Source: Helicoverpa zea
Taxonomy: Eukaryota; Arthropoda; Insecta; Lepidoptera; Noctuidae
Direction: 5' to 3'
Length of the DNA stretch: 64,000 nucleotides
Assembly (NCBI RefSeq): GCF_022581195.2
Contig: NC_061454.1
Span: 4,278,001-4,342,000 of the forward strand
Positions within the stretch are counted from its first letter, which is position 1, and every line of letters begins with the position of its first letter. Shown here piece after piece: positions 20,313 through 32,978 of the stretch. Both the position numbers and the translations under genes were made by a program. The notes below the pieces were generated by a model that was not told the DNA's origin, ran no database searches, and was given only the letters and a program-made list of their open reading frames with translations.

Positions 20313-23300
20313 GTATGCATCTATGTAGGTATGTTCAGGAAAACGTGGAAAATCACATCTGATCGGTAATAAGCATAACATAATAAATTTAAGAATTAAC
20401 TTAAAGAGAAAGGTAGATTAATTATAATTATCACGCATCAAAGAGTGGCGATCAACAACTTTGTTGAATGAAACCAATTTATTTATATTGAGAAAATAAG
20501 GAAAATTGGGAGTTAAAGATTTTATTTTGTAGTTTCATTTTCCTCACGACCAAATGTTGAAACAGGTTAAGCTTTATTTAATGGTTCATAATAAACATCC
20601 GTCTTACATAATATAGCAAGAATTGTTTTTCTTGGTACGATAGTTTTTCATCTATGGGTATTTATATTCTGTCTGTCTTTTTCGTCTGACATTTTGTTTG
20701 TCTGAGTCTCATTTCTAAGGATGCCTCGGTGACTCGGATAGATAATAAATAATCCTCTATTACTTTATTGTTGTAATACAGGCCCTAGGAAACATAGCTA
20801 TATCTGACAAAAATTGAAATAATCTTCCTGAATAAAGATTTAGTTTAATTTTACACAACAAAAAAAAAATTGAAAACTCCTTGATGGCGTCACCTGTTTA
20901 TTCAGATGAATATATTTTCCATCCTTATACTTACAATGAACACGGAATAGTGATATCTAGATATTAGCCAAGTTTCCCCCAAATTCGTTTAATACATTTT
21001 ACAGGTAAGTATTTCAAAGATTGACAAAGAAATAAGTATTCATCTTCCGATAGGTCGGAATTATCAATCAAAAGCCATCATCAGCCCGTTATTTAAACAA
21101 ACATGATAATGTAACAATAGCTTGGATAAAAAAATGCTCATACATTAAGTAGTGTAGTTGTATGAGTGTATGAGCACAGATTATATAATAGTATGAGTGA
21201 GTTGAAATATAGGCTCGACTCATTTTTATGTACAGTTAGAGCTAACCTTCAGGTCATTGGTTTGTATGCCGGGTTGTAACACGGTGATAAGATGTAGCGG
21301 GTATATATGTAAATAATAACTTGTTAAGAGTAAAATACTTATAATAAGGAGCTAAGCTTTTGGGCTTTGATTTGTGGCTCTAGAAAAGTGATAGCTTAGA
21401 TCTTATTTTAGATTTGTGCTCATATTTGTAAATAAAATCTCTTATCACAAAATGTTTATTTTGTCTTTAATAACATGCTGCCGAATAGTTATAATTTTAG
21501 GTAAAAAGTAAAAAAATACACAATTTTTTGGTTTTTTAATTAGTATATTTCAGGTAGGTAATTAAATAATATGTATTTTGCAAAACCCTCTACAGTTTTA
21601 TCGATGTTATGAGTATATTTTGTAAACCTTGATCGCCATGTGTACAGCAACAAAATCGCTTCTCGCTCCGCTACTATCCTATGTCCGTAGCTTATAGCTA
21701 GCTTGTCACTAGTTCAGCTACCAGCCTTCTATGATGAGTAACGAATTTTACATGGATATAAGAGTATCTATTGTTACCTTCTTACTTGAGTGAGACTTTA
21801 TATCTAATTTGGATACATATCTTATTTTTTTACCTTTAGTAGGCTGATAGAATTTACAGCGGTAAAATTGTAGCTGCGCACCGTTTAGTACAATTTTCTT
21901 TCTGATACTCGGTTGCGTCTGGTTAGACTGGAAGTCTAGCAAAACGCTTGACTTAATAAGATCAGATAAAACATATAATTGATAAAATATAATATACGCA
22001 TAATATAGTAAAGGAATAGCTAGGCTATTTTTACTAAATGTGTTACTGGGAAGTTGGACGCGACAACGAACAATAGTGATCGCTTAGGAAGTGATTTAAG
22101 TTCTAATGTCATGCAAGCTCCTAGATTACAATTTTCAGATATTGGTACCATTTATTCGCCAGTATCATCACTTGACATAGCTACATGTCTACGGTTGTAT
22201 TGTAAAGACGTGCATACAATTTCGAATCACAGCCGTCATTTTTATAGCACGTGTCATTTACACGACACGTTTAGACGTCGATCAGTGTCGACGTGTCAAC
22301 GACGACTGCACGACGCGACAGCTAAATGAACGCGATTGACTGCCACACGACGCGACGCGACGTCAACGTTCTGACGTGAACGACTTTTTCGTTCGGTGTA
22401 ACGGGGCTTTTAGATACATTGTTCTGTGGTAGATTGTGTTTTGTTTTTAAGTGAGAGAGTCACAGAACTTGATTTTGGAATGTTCTCTATTTGAATGGCG
22501 GTAGGCCATACCTACACCTGTAGAAAGAAAGCTGGATAAAAATATGAAGAGATAAAACCATTTTGGATAAGCAACAACGAATTCAGGATTGAAAACTAGT
22601 TCCACCTCGGTGACTGGTATCGCAGAAAGAGTATCTACGCAAACTGTAAATGCGAATATCCGTCGTGCGTACAGTACGTACATTGTGTTTGTGTACGGCG
22701 ACACCATTAGCTGGCGCGTCATGTCGCTACCTAATACCTCGGCCGCCTCGCTAAACGACCAAATATTTAAATAGGTATCCATCCGCGGCTATCTCCAGAT
22801 AAAACGCCCCAATTCACATGCGTGAGCCGCGTGATGGATGAGTCCGACGATCAGACCCTTGCCGCTACCCCCGTCCCTCTCAAATTTGCCTTCCCCACCT
22901 CCCCTCTGTCCGACAACGGCCCGCCCCAACCTAAGTCCTGTAGGTGATCCATTACACTGGCATTTTTGCGTAATCCCCGTTTATAAATATGAAATTGAAG
23001 GAAGACCTAGTGATGGTTAATCGACTGGAGGTCGGGGTCAGCCGGGCCTCTGTTGCGAATAATTTATGGCGACGTGCCAAAACTGTCCTGTCGCAAAATA
23101 TATCGCGGGAAAAATGTTTACGTGTTTACGTTCCTTTTTCGAAATTCAAATGTGATTTGATTGGACAAACGTAGCCAGCGCAGAATATATGCCGGCCGGG
23201 CGCAAGGGGTAATCACGGTGCCCACATGCAAAACATGCTAATAGTAATAATTGCAATGCGTTCGCACTGATTATAGATGGGGTATATTCTGATTATAGAT

Positions 23301-26060
23301 AATTATAGTTGGGGGAGGTTGGGTTGCGCTGATGAGCGATTTGGGTATTATTTGCGCTTTATTTGGGTATTTATTGCGCTTGAGTGACGACGCAGATATT
23401 ATGCTCGGTTATAATATAATATGTGCGTCCCTTGAGGGCTTTCACCCTGCGGCTTTGTGATGCTCGGTGGACATTGATTTCGTTGAATTTTCAGTACGAA
23501 ATGTTGACGTCAATTTAGAAATTATTCTTGGAAGGACGCTTGCAGAACTAAATAGATAACTATGTCAATTTAAATGTTTATGTTTTTAATAATAAATCAA
23601 TAAGAATACTTAGACTACCTATGTACTTAGTGCCAATATTTCTGTTCTAATTTGAGGACGTTTTCAAAATGTTTGACAATGCTCGATAGTTCTGTTCTAT
23701 ACAGTGTTCTTGTGAAGTGTCAACGGAATCCTTCTTTTCTAAATAATGCAACATAATTAGCTCCAAGTTCCTAAAACCACAAGAAATCAACATCTAATGA
23801 TCTTCCCCCTACATCACAGCACAAGAGGCTAGTGGCTGCCCACGCGCCGCAAACGTCAATTATCAAGATTACGTCAATTCTGTTCACGTGTGTCTATGGT
23901 TCAATAGATGTAACTGGACAACGTTATGTATAGCACCTGTGTCTTAAAATTGAGGTTTGTGAAATAAATGCTGAACAATTCACAAAGACGTTTAAGAAAA
24001 CTCATTCTAAAAACTGACGGTAGGTATTACCTATAAGACTCGTTTCATATTGGTTCCAATAAAAAATATTTAGTCCTCCAAGTGGACAGATTTTTCACAT
24101 TGGAATATATATGAGAAATAAGAAACATTATGTACTTTAAAATTAATAAAGTGTTTTTAAAATATTATTAACAAAATACCGTGACAGTAACACTACCTAT
24201 AACACAGCCATAACACGAGTCCTCTCAGAAAAGTAGCCCCCACTACCAAAAATACTCGTATCAATATCTTACGTTCGGAGCGTCCTCATTGAACCGATAA
24301 ACTTACATACCTGGGGGCCGTCTATTATATTCATTAGCCGCAGACCGAGGGGGGAGGGGTATGGACAAGGGAGGGGGGACAGAAGGGTTTTAGTGCACTG
24401 ATGTGGTGATAAGCGCTTGTTTGGGGTTACCTCAGTTCTTTCGACGAATTTTAATGCCAATTAGAGTAGACAATATTGCGTACTGAATGGATTGAGGCCT
24501 TTATTAGTGTCGGATATTGTTGTGAGATCGTTCGCGCGGAAATTGTACGGTCAGGGGGGCCGTGGGTGATGTTGTCGATGTATAGTGGATGGAGCATTAC
24601 GTGATTTTTGAGGCGATAATTTTCCGAATTTTATTCGGCTCTTAAAATTTCAGTACCTACCTTTACCTAGATTGAAACTTACCTTGTTATTTCATCTTAA
24701 ACTGAAACTATGACCTCAATGAATCTCATTGTGTCTTTTAAGACATAAGAAAGTAGGTAGCTAATTCGAATATATTTTATGACATTGAAAAGCATGTGTC
24801 TAATTAGTTATAAAAATAATTTCTCTCATTCTAGAGTAAAATACTCTAAATGTGACATTTGCATTCCTAAGATTATTGTTACTTATTTTAAGAAGGCTTA
24901 CTTTCAGAACTGTCAGAATCTGAATCAGCGTGTTTATTTCTGAACTTTAAAACGCCCCTATTCTTTATTCAACCTCGTAACCCAATCTTAGCTGATTAGC
25001 TTTACCAATTAGACTGTATACATTACCCACAAAACTTTCAAACCGCAAGCAAGACAAGACAAGAAAATAAAAAATAGATACCTAATTATACACACGTGCG
25101 ATTTACGCATGAAAGAATCGCGACTGTCTGCGTATCAGCGCGTATTCAATGTATAATGTATCGCATACATCATAGCATTAATCTGAGGCGGGTGATGGAT
25201 CGACTGCGGTTAGACTGAGGCGGAGCAGACGGGCGATTTTGCGATTGTCGTGCGACTGAAAAGTCGTTGGATATTTTTCAGTTCACAACTTAAAAATTGT
25301 TTTACATGATTAGTTTATATTTTTAAGTTAGGAGTATATACATTTTTTTAAATAAGTTGGTCATTAATATTACAATACCTAATATGTATTTTTATATTAG
25401 TTAATGCGGTACTGGCAATTGTTGTCCGACTTTGATAAAGCCGGCCTGTCTCTTTGTATCACATAGGTAAAACCATTTTATATAAGTATTTGGTTTCAAT
25501 TATGAAGAGATTTACAGTTATTTATATGTAGAACTGGAAAAATAATGCCCTATTAAAAACATGTACTGACCACGTCTCTGACAATTGATATTTCAGCACA
25601 TCAATCGCTTTAAAACTTATCGCCCGTCTGCCCAAAATGTTCAACCCACAGCATTATTTTTCCTTGTTTTTTACCCCAACCAAAACAAGTGGTAACTTCT
25701 CACGATAGATCTCATAAAACAGTTTGTGCGAGATTAATTGCATTATTTCGTGTTAGATCAGTATTAATGGAGACTATCAAGGGGATATCACCCTTCTGTT
25801 TAATTATAGAATCTCGTTCATCACGAGGTGTAAGTTGTGTAAATTTTTGTTGTAATTACTGTTATCATGTGGGGATGTGTTAGTATTGTTTCTGGATATG
25901 AATCTTCTTTATTTACAGATTACTTAATAGTTACTACCGTGGCCTCGAAAAATGTTTCGCTACTAGACAACTGCGCAAACCACCCAGTTTTTTAAATACC
26001 TATTTGTCAATTGTTTTTTAAATACCTATTTGTCAATTGTTTTTTTCCATTTGATCAAAT
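20313..26060. other. Gene-free region after the orphan promoter
   Basis: No exon with coding support. Notable patches are a SINE-like fragment around 21905-21940 (GGTTAGACTGGAAG), a CGACGCG-rich segment at 22250-22410 that may be a decayed MITE, pyrimidine- and G-rich blocks at 22850-22930 and 24320-24390, and a perfect 26-bp tandem duplication at 25988-26039. Minus-strand frames such as 22447-22782 show no recognisable domain. Confidence 0.5.
25988..26039 (+). repeat. Perfect 26-bp tandem duplication
   Basis: Two identical copies of a unit beginning TTTTTTAAATACCTATTTG (25988-26013 and 26014-26039), followed by another T run. It lies immediately left of the retroposon 3' end at 26061 and may be linked to that insertion. 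Confidence 0.9.
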
Positions 26061-26262
26061 ACTAGCCGTTTTCCCGCGGTTTCACTCGCGTCCCGTGGGA
26101 TCTACTGCTCGCACAGGGGATAAAATATAAAGCCTATGTTACACACAGATAATATAGCTTTCTAATGGTGAAAGAATATTTAAAATCGGCCCAGAAGTTT
26201 TTGAGTTTATCCATTACAACCAAACAAACAAAGTTTTCCTCTTTATAATATTAGTATAGAAG
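26061..26262 (+). mobile_element. Retroposon 3' end, well preserved
   Basis: It begins ACTAGCCGTTTTCCCGCGG, continues TTCACTCGCGTCCCGTGGG and ATAAAATATAAAGCCTATG, and ends TATAATATTAGTATAGA after a CAAACAAACAAA stretch. I recognise this as the common lepidopteran 3' end (RTE-type LINE or dependent SINE). It is better preserved than the related copy at 18647-18790. Non-coding. Confidence 0.8.
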
Positions 26263-26494
26263 GGCGGGCAGGGAAAAATAAGTTTAAGCAGACCAATTTT
26301 CTTAAAAAAATTGATGGTGGTACATATTTACTTAGTTATACTACTTATTTGCAACAGATTTCTTTATGTTAAGCGAAGATGCAAACTTAAATACTTAAGT
26401 GAATCCGTACATCAATAATAAATATTTACGAATGCACAACGAATAATGTAATCCTATGCGGTAAGGGTAAGCATGAAGGATGTATTAAAAAAAT

Positions 26495-26612
26495 CAAAAA
26501 TCAAATTGTTTTTATTTCAAATAGGCCTTTGCAGGCTCTTATGAAACGTCAAATTAATTGCACGGTTCCAAAAAGTTGGTCTCATGGAGAAGAGCCGGCA
26601 AGAAACTCCATA
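26495..26612 (-). mobile_element. LINE 3' UTR fragment, minus strand
   Basis: On the minus strand it reads TGGAGTTTCTTGCCGGCTC, then 'TTCTCCATGAGACCAAC', AGCCTGCAAAGGCC and TGAAATAAAAAC with a TTTGATTT tail. This is a familiar 3' end of a lepidopteran non-LTR retrotransposon, probably Jockey-like. No coding frame remains. Confidence 0.7.
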
Positions 26613-29600
26613 AAATATCCGTATGTAAATTATTTTAGGAATGATGACAGAAAGTGAGATTTTCTTTAAAACCTTTGTTAGTTGATCAATAGTAAATTTT
26701 CACTATATGTCTAGTGTGATGATCAATTGTTTCAACAAGAAATTACATTAGTTCATACGCTTCACACGCTAGCTATTCCCAATGGCGCAGTGGCGCAGTC
26801 GCCGGCAGCCGGTGTCCGGAGGGCGAGACATTTCACGAGCGACTGCCCGCTGACCTTTCTAGCTCCAGGGACTGAAATGCCATCATGTTTTATTTTTAGG
26901 GTTCTTTATTGGTTATTGGTGAACAATTGTCATTGGTTCATAGGAAAGTCCATAAGTTAGGATAAGAAAATTTTTTGGCATGATTAAGTCTCAATGGTAG
27001 TGATGAAACTGAGAAAAAAGTTGGAAGGTTTTGGCTGAAATTAATTAAAAAAATAAGTGGGTACTTGATATGTAAAACAAGCTGAACTATAGTACCTAAT
27101 ATGTAAGACACGTTGCCACGGGAATCTAACAAATCTGAAACAATTTCCTTATCCGTAAAATGTTCCTGAAATTACTGTTTGGTAAATTTTGCAAATAATT
27201 ACGGAACCCTCAACATATTACTTAAACTCATATTTGTCAGTATTTTTTCTGCCTCCCGCGCACTCGACGACACTCGATTAATTTTTCACGGTACGCTTGT
27301 CAAAATGTGATTTAATATAGTCCGGGGGTAGTCCGAGCTTTGACGTGCGATGCGTGCAGTGCGTGCGACGGCCCGCGACCAATCCGGTTAAGGGGCTCAC
27401 CTCATGCACTTTGTAATGTCTATAAATAAAATAAATACGGATTTCCATAGAATTTCGGATTTTTCGCTATAGTAAATCCTGAAATGTGGTTTCCAGCGGA
27501 TATTTGGAAATATGAATTACATTTCACCGATACATTTGCATTTCCAGTTTCCCATGTTACAAGCAGTATTATCTATCAATAACGCCAAAAATGGTACCGC
27601 AATTTCCAATTTGCCGCGTCACTCCGGATTCCAATAGGAAGCGGGGATAAATGGAGTCGCATTCCAATATGTCACCGAGCGGGGTCCGACCATTCGGCTT
27701 TTCGGCATTCGGGATTCGGCGTTTTCGGATATTCGCGGTGGCCGAATTCGTCGAATATTGCCCGCGCGCATACCAAAATCGTCCACTAATGAGATTCTAA
27801 ACGTTATATTATTTGAGGCGTAACTAATTAGTTTTTTGTTTGTTCATTGTTTTTCCAACAATAAATGAGCACGTATTTGGGATGATGGTGACCGCTCGTG
27901 AGGTCAATGACATTCCGCTTTCAGTTCCGAGTTTGTTGTTAGCACGTCATTGTTTGTGTTCCGTTTGTTATTCATTACAAGATTAGTTAATAAGATTTCC
28001 TAGAGTTCAAGGTGGTTCAACAGAGTTCAGGTACATTGAGTTCGTGTATAGTTTAAGATTTTAATTATAAAAGGAAGTGTTTGCTTGAAAACCAATTAAG
28101 CAATTCCTGACATAAATTAAGTTTCTAACATACTTTTATTGAAAATAATATTTTCGCCTGAATTTCAGAAACCACCTCACAACTACATAAAAACCGAAAG
28201 AAAATTCCCCCCAACAAAGACGGATAGGTGCGATACATTACGTATGCGACACTTGAAACCTACCTTTTCCAAAACATAGACCTAATAAATAGGGTGAAAG
28301 GCTCGTGGTCCTTTCATCCCCGTATTAGGCAGTCTACACACGGGCCGCATGCGTGTCACGTCAATCGTTATTGCCTGTATGGCAGTGCCAAGCCCGCTCT
28401 GATTTGAAATATTTCCACGGAACCACTTATTCGCACCTCGCAAACACGCTGCGGATATCGTGTGCGAAGTTTTGATCGTTTGTCGGTGGTTTTATATTAA
28501 TTTGGGGATGTTTGGAATTTGGTCTAGTATTTAGATTTTGATGTTTAAAGTTTGCGTGGCAAAGACTTGTTAGTGTTCTAGAGCTATTTTGATAGCCGAT
28601 AACAGTGGTACGCATTTCGCACGAGAAAAATGCTTGCTGTCGGTTTCAAATAACATGTTACTGTACTTATTTCACTCAGTTTTATGTACTTAATGTTTCC
28701 ATAGGTATGTTATGGCCATCTGTTTTGCTTCTATTAAAGATTGTACCAAACATCAGCAAGGCCACCAAACTTTCGATGGACGGCTAGGACCCCATTCACA
28801 CGAAAACCAAAATCATAGATATCCGAATCATTTTTTACCACTAAATTCCATATTGAAGTATCAAGTAGAACCCAGGTCATACATTCAGAACCATGGCATG
28901 TACCTACTCACAGGGCGAGAGGGTAATCGTTTTGTTGAGTCGCGTTTTGTACCCCATTGTGAGCGCCATGCGAGGCAATCGCGGCCTCGTGCGTATTCCC
29001 GTCTCGTGCCCATTCTAATGCTGACAACTGCCACCTCTATGGAACATATCGCACCTTCGCGGAACTTACTTACGAGGTTATTATAAATGCGATTTTTATT
29101 GAGATCGTGATGTGAATGGGATATCTTTGGAGCTAATAGGTGTAGGGAGATTTTGTTGGTATGCAGAGTGGCGTTTATGTGACGTTTCTTGAGAGGGATT
29201 GTTGATGATTGGGTAATGATGATGGCTTTATAAATAGGATGATATTCAGGGTTGAAGCATCTGGTGTGTTACACGTAGACAATGCTTTCAGAAGAAACTA
29301 CTAGTTTTCTTTTTGGTAGTCAGAAATAGGGTTCATTAATAACAATTTCGTACTAACTTAGGTGCAAACTTTGTAATTGCAAACATTGAATTTACAAAAA
29401 TTACTCGAAGAAAAAGTTTGTAACACTGGCACGTAAGTATTACTATTTCACGCATACTTTCAGTTTTCAACGCTGATCAGAGATACCCCGAATTAATACG
29501 GTGTGAACACGAAGTTTTGGTAAAAACACTAGCACAGCTGCCTGACTGCGGGAGGCCGTTAGATAGGCGCGAAATGCCTAGAGAACTGTCATCGATTAAA

Positions 29601-32399
29601 AAAATACGATCAAAATCTTGCGCAAGCGCGGTTTTTGTGCGAGCAGCTGTGCGCGTGCGCGCATCACCTGTCCCACGTGGCCAGAGATAATGGCGTCTTC
29701 AAAGAAGTCCGAATATTCTATTGTTGGGACATTCTGGGCTTTGATTTAAGGTATGATGCTATTGTCAATGTGACGTTAGGGTGCAAGGAGGTTCGAGGGA
29801 TGAGGTTACACCTGCCTGTAAAGTAGCCATGATTATCCATGTAGGTTTTATGTAGGACCGTTGTCTGTTTTTGGCGGAAAATGATTAATCGTTTGTTTTT
29901 CTTGTTAGAGGTTTCTGCTGAAATGATTTGCACGTATGTGGTTGGTATCCGCAGATTTTTTTATTTATCGCAATGCACATAGGAATGGAATAAAGATCAT
30001 ATATTTTTTCCTAAAACGCTTAGGCAAAGATGTTCAGTGACAAACGTATTGTTCTTAAGAAATTAGTCACTTCTTTCACCAATTCTCAAAAAACCTTGAT
30101 GAACCGCAGGACCACACCTCTACCAACACTGATCCTTACCGTACTAAAACCGATTCGTTGCACAAAACTAGAAAAGTATCCGCGTCCCGATAATTCCCGA
30201 AACCCATTCATAGATCACGTACACACAAGGACAGTACATTACTTACCTGCCAATAAACTGTACCAACCTTTAATGATTTATAACAACGCACACATTTTTT
30301 TACCAGCACCATAGATCTTATTCTCAAAGCTGTTAGGTTCATTTTGGGATGATTGGATGGCAAATAAAAAGTCAGTAAAATCCAGAAGTCGTGCAGTGTT
30401 ATTCTGAATTGATGTTCGATTGTCAGGTTGTATATCATTGATTTTTACGACGAGTCGTAATTCATTAGTATTGTGTCCGTCAGTGTTCGGTTCAACTTTA
30501 ATTTTGAAAGACAAATTAACTTTTACTATTAACTTTGTCACGTCCAGGATTTACCAGATGAATTATGTAAGGCACATAAAAGAGTGTGAGTTATTGGCCT
30601 GACTAATTAATCTATGAATCTTTGAGTATACTTTTTATTACGATTTTCTACATCTCTTGCTTTTTGAGTATCATTAGATGGGTTTACCTTCTCATTCTAC
30701 TTGACAGGTAAGATTATCGCCTTGTTCGTTTTAGAATATATAAGGCTAGGTTTCTCTTCTCTCATGTGCCTGGCACTAGTCCGTAATAGGTGAATCATTG
30801 GTAAATTGGCGTTATTTTATGACGCTACTCATAAATCCAGTACATAGTCGTCAGTACCGCCTACCTGCCACACCGGGCGAGCGCGAGACTACGCAGAAGC
30901 GAACAATGCACGTCATTTTTTTCAACTAAAATCCTTAAAGCGCAGTTTTTCGGCGCAAATTCCAAAGAACACCTGGTCGGAAACGGGCCCAGGGGGTCTA
31001 CTGATTGATAGAGGTCCCGCGATTTTCGTACAATAGCACAAATATGCAGTTTTAGCCATTCGAAACGGGCCCGATTCGCCGCTCGCTCTCCGGCGACGGA
31101 GCGTCTGTTTAAAACAATCAATGATCGACTTTTTCTGAATGGAATGTGAAACAATATCTTTTGTTCAGTCAATGGTGTAGGTGGTCAGGATGTTCGATGG
31201 TTTATTGGCAATTCTGTCTCAATGGGAGTCTTTGTGTCTTCTTGACGTAAACTCATTCAAACTTAAATCGTGTCGTCTATGTACTAATTGTACAACGAAT
31301 CTTATGTAACTTGTCTATTGTCTGTCATTCTTCCAGTGTAACAGTCTTAGCTAAAGGCTTTCAGTATATCTAAATCACTTGCATATTAACTTAATATTCC
31401 AACAAGCAGAGTCAAAGCGAAGAATGTTCAGCCGAAATAAATTGCATTTAAAGCGGCCATTACTGAAACGAGGAAAGTTAACCTCGTGAGTATGCATACG
31501 TAAAATTGTGAAGACAATAATTTGATTGATCTCTTAATGAATATGCAGATATGTTAAGTGATGATAAGGCCGCAAATAAAGCTGGTTCCCTGAGGAGTGA
31601 TTGCGCGCCTACCTCGGGCACGAGCGAGATTTTAATCTCAGATAAGTGGAGAGTAGAACAGTTTACATAAATTCTGGAGTTAGCACCTTGTTTACAAAGT
31701 GCAGTGTTTGATTACGAGATCCGTTGATAAGTGCGTGCTCTTGTTTTACTGTTGTTTCGTTGACAAATACTTGTATTTTTTTGTGGAGACAAATAGAGCG
31801 TTGAATCTCAATGAACGCAATTTGAGTATTTGTAAAGCTTTATCTAGGTAAAAATAAACGGAAAACCTTACGAAATGAACACTACTTCCTGAATTTGGAA
31901 ATTCATATATGCAAAGGATATTGACGTGGTTATTATTCAATTATTAACTGTTTTCGTTACACAATTTAAAACTTACATAATCGTTAAACAATTTAAGAGA
32001 CACCACAACTAACCTTTACAACGCTTGAAAAAAAAATACAAAAAAAAGATTTCGTAGTGAAAACAGTGGGAAGAGGAGAAGAAATAATGAAATATCTTCA
32101 TCCAACCCTTCTAATTAATAGCCATCAGTGTCTGTAGCACTCGAGGGGTTGACAGTGGCTTCAAGTTTTTTAATATGCTTCCTCACCTCGGTAAAACAGT
32201 GGGTTATAATTGCTTTTTTATGCCGCTAAGTTTTGAGCTGCGAATAAATCATCGTACAATTGCAGGTAAGTTAAAGGCTTTAGTTTGGGTACAATTTTGG
32301 GTGGTTGTTACTTTCATGTTTTTATATTTTAAGGTGTTATTAGAGTCGTCTGATTTAATGATTTTAAACAATACATATGTAAACCTGGTTATTATCGAT
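26613..32399. other. Gene-free region
   Basis: No gene is supported. It contains a TTCGG-rich minisatellite at 27692-27737, a CpG-rich patch at about 29540-29690 with a CACGTG E-box, and another CpG-rich patch at 30860-31110 with two GAAACGGGCCC words 84 bp apart. The frames are short and lack family signals. Confidence 0.5.
27692..27737 (+). repeat. TTCGG minisatellite-like block
   Basis: A run of imperfect ATTCGG/TTTTCGG units (about six) in a GC-rich patch. It is short and looks like local slippage. Confidence 0.6.
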
Positions 32400-32404
32400 T
32401 TTAA

Positions 32405-32978
32405 GTTTTTTAATCGACTTCCCAAAAATAGTTTCATTTGATCAGTAAAGAAACTACAACAGTGTTGTTTTCTTTAGATTGAAAATCTTTTTTAAGTTTT
32501 TTCATAAAATATAATTACAATAACATTTTTTAAGCCAGTTTTAGCCGTACCTATTTCTTGTTTCTTCTATCTACAATAACAAACTTGGCTTAGAAAGTTG
32601 TTACCCGTTCCGACCAAACCATATCAAATCAAAGTAAGACTATAGCTTAGTATAAACAGGGTAGCAATAACCGCTTGTATTGGATCAGCAGAGATAAAAA
32701 ACGTAAGACGCGGACAATCCTTTTCGGCTGAAAATTGAATAGTTGGATTACGCGACCTACGGGCGGACGTAGGGTTGACTCGCAGTTGTAATTTTCTTAC
32801 TTCTTATTTAATTTTTTTTTATAAGTGCTTATGTTTATTTACAAATTAATATTATTTAAATTCAAATTGAGTAAATGATTGATTAATGGATTCTGAATCC
32901 TGATCCTGATCCTGAAAAAATATAAACGCATAAATATTGGAAAATTCATCCTCTCTGCGAAGTCGGTTAAAAAGGAAA
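32405..32978. mobile_element. Possible decayed TIR element with 'AACCGACTTC' ends
   Basis: The left side reads TTTTTTAATCGACTTCCC and the right side CGAAGTCGGTTAAAAAGG, which are inverted matches of a terminal word common in lepidopteran repeats. The DNA between them is AT-rich, has an (ATCCTG)3 run near 32897-32914 and no coding frame. The pairing may be coincidental because this word is abundant. Confidence 0.35.

Noticed and set aside
22447..22782. 111-aa minus-strand open frame
   Set aside because: It has no recognised domain, no flanking splice sites or polyadenylation context, and another open frame overlaps it on the plus strand. It is best read as chance.
28712..29086. 124-aa plus-strand open frame, the longest in the window
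   Set aside because: No domain or motif, codon use like random sequence, and no supporting splice or polyadenylation signals nearby.
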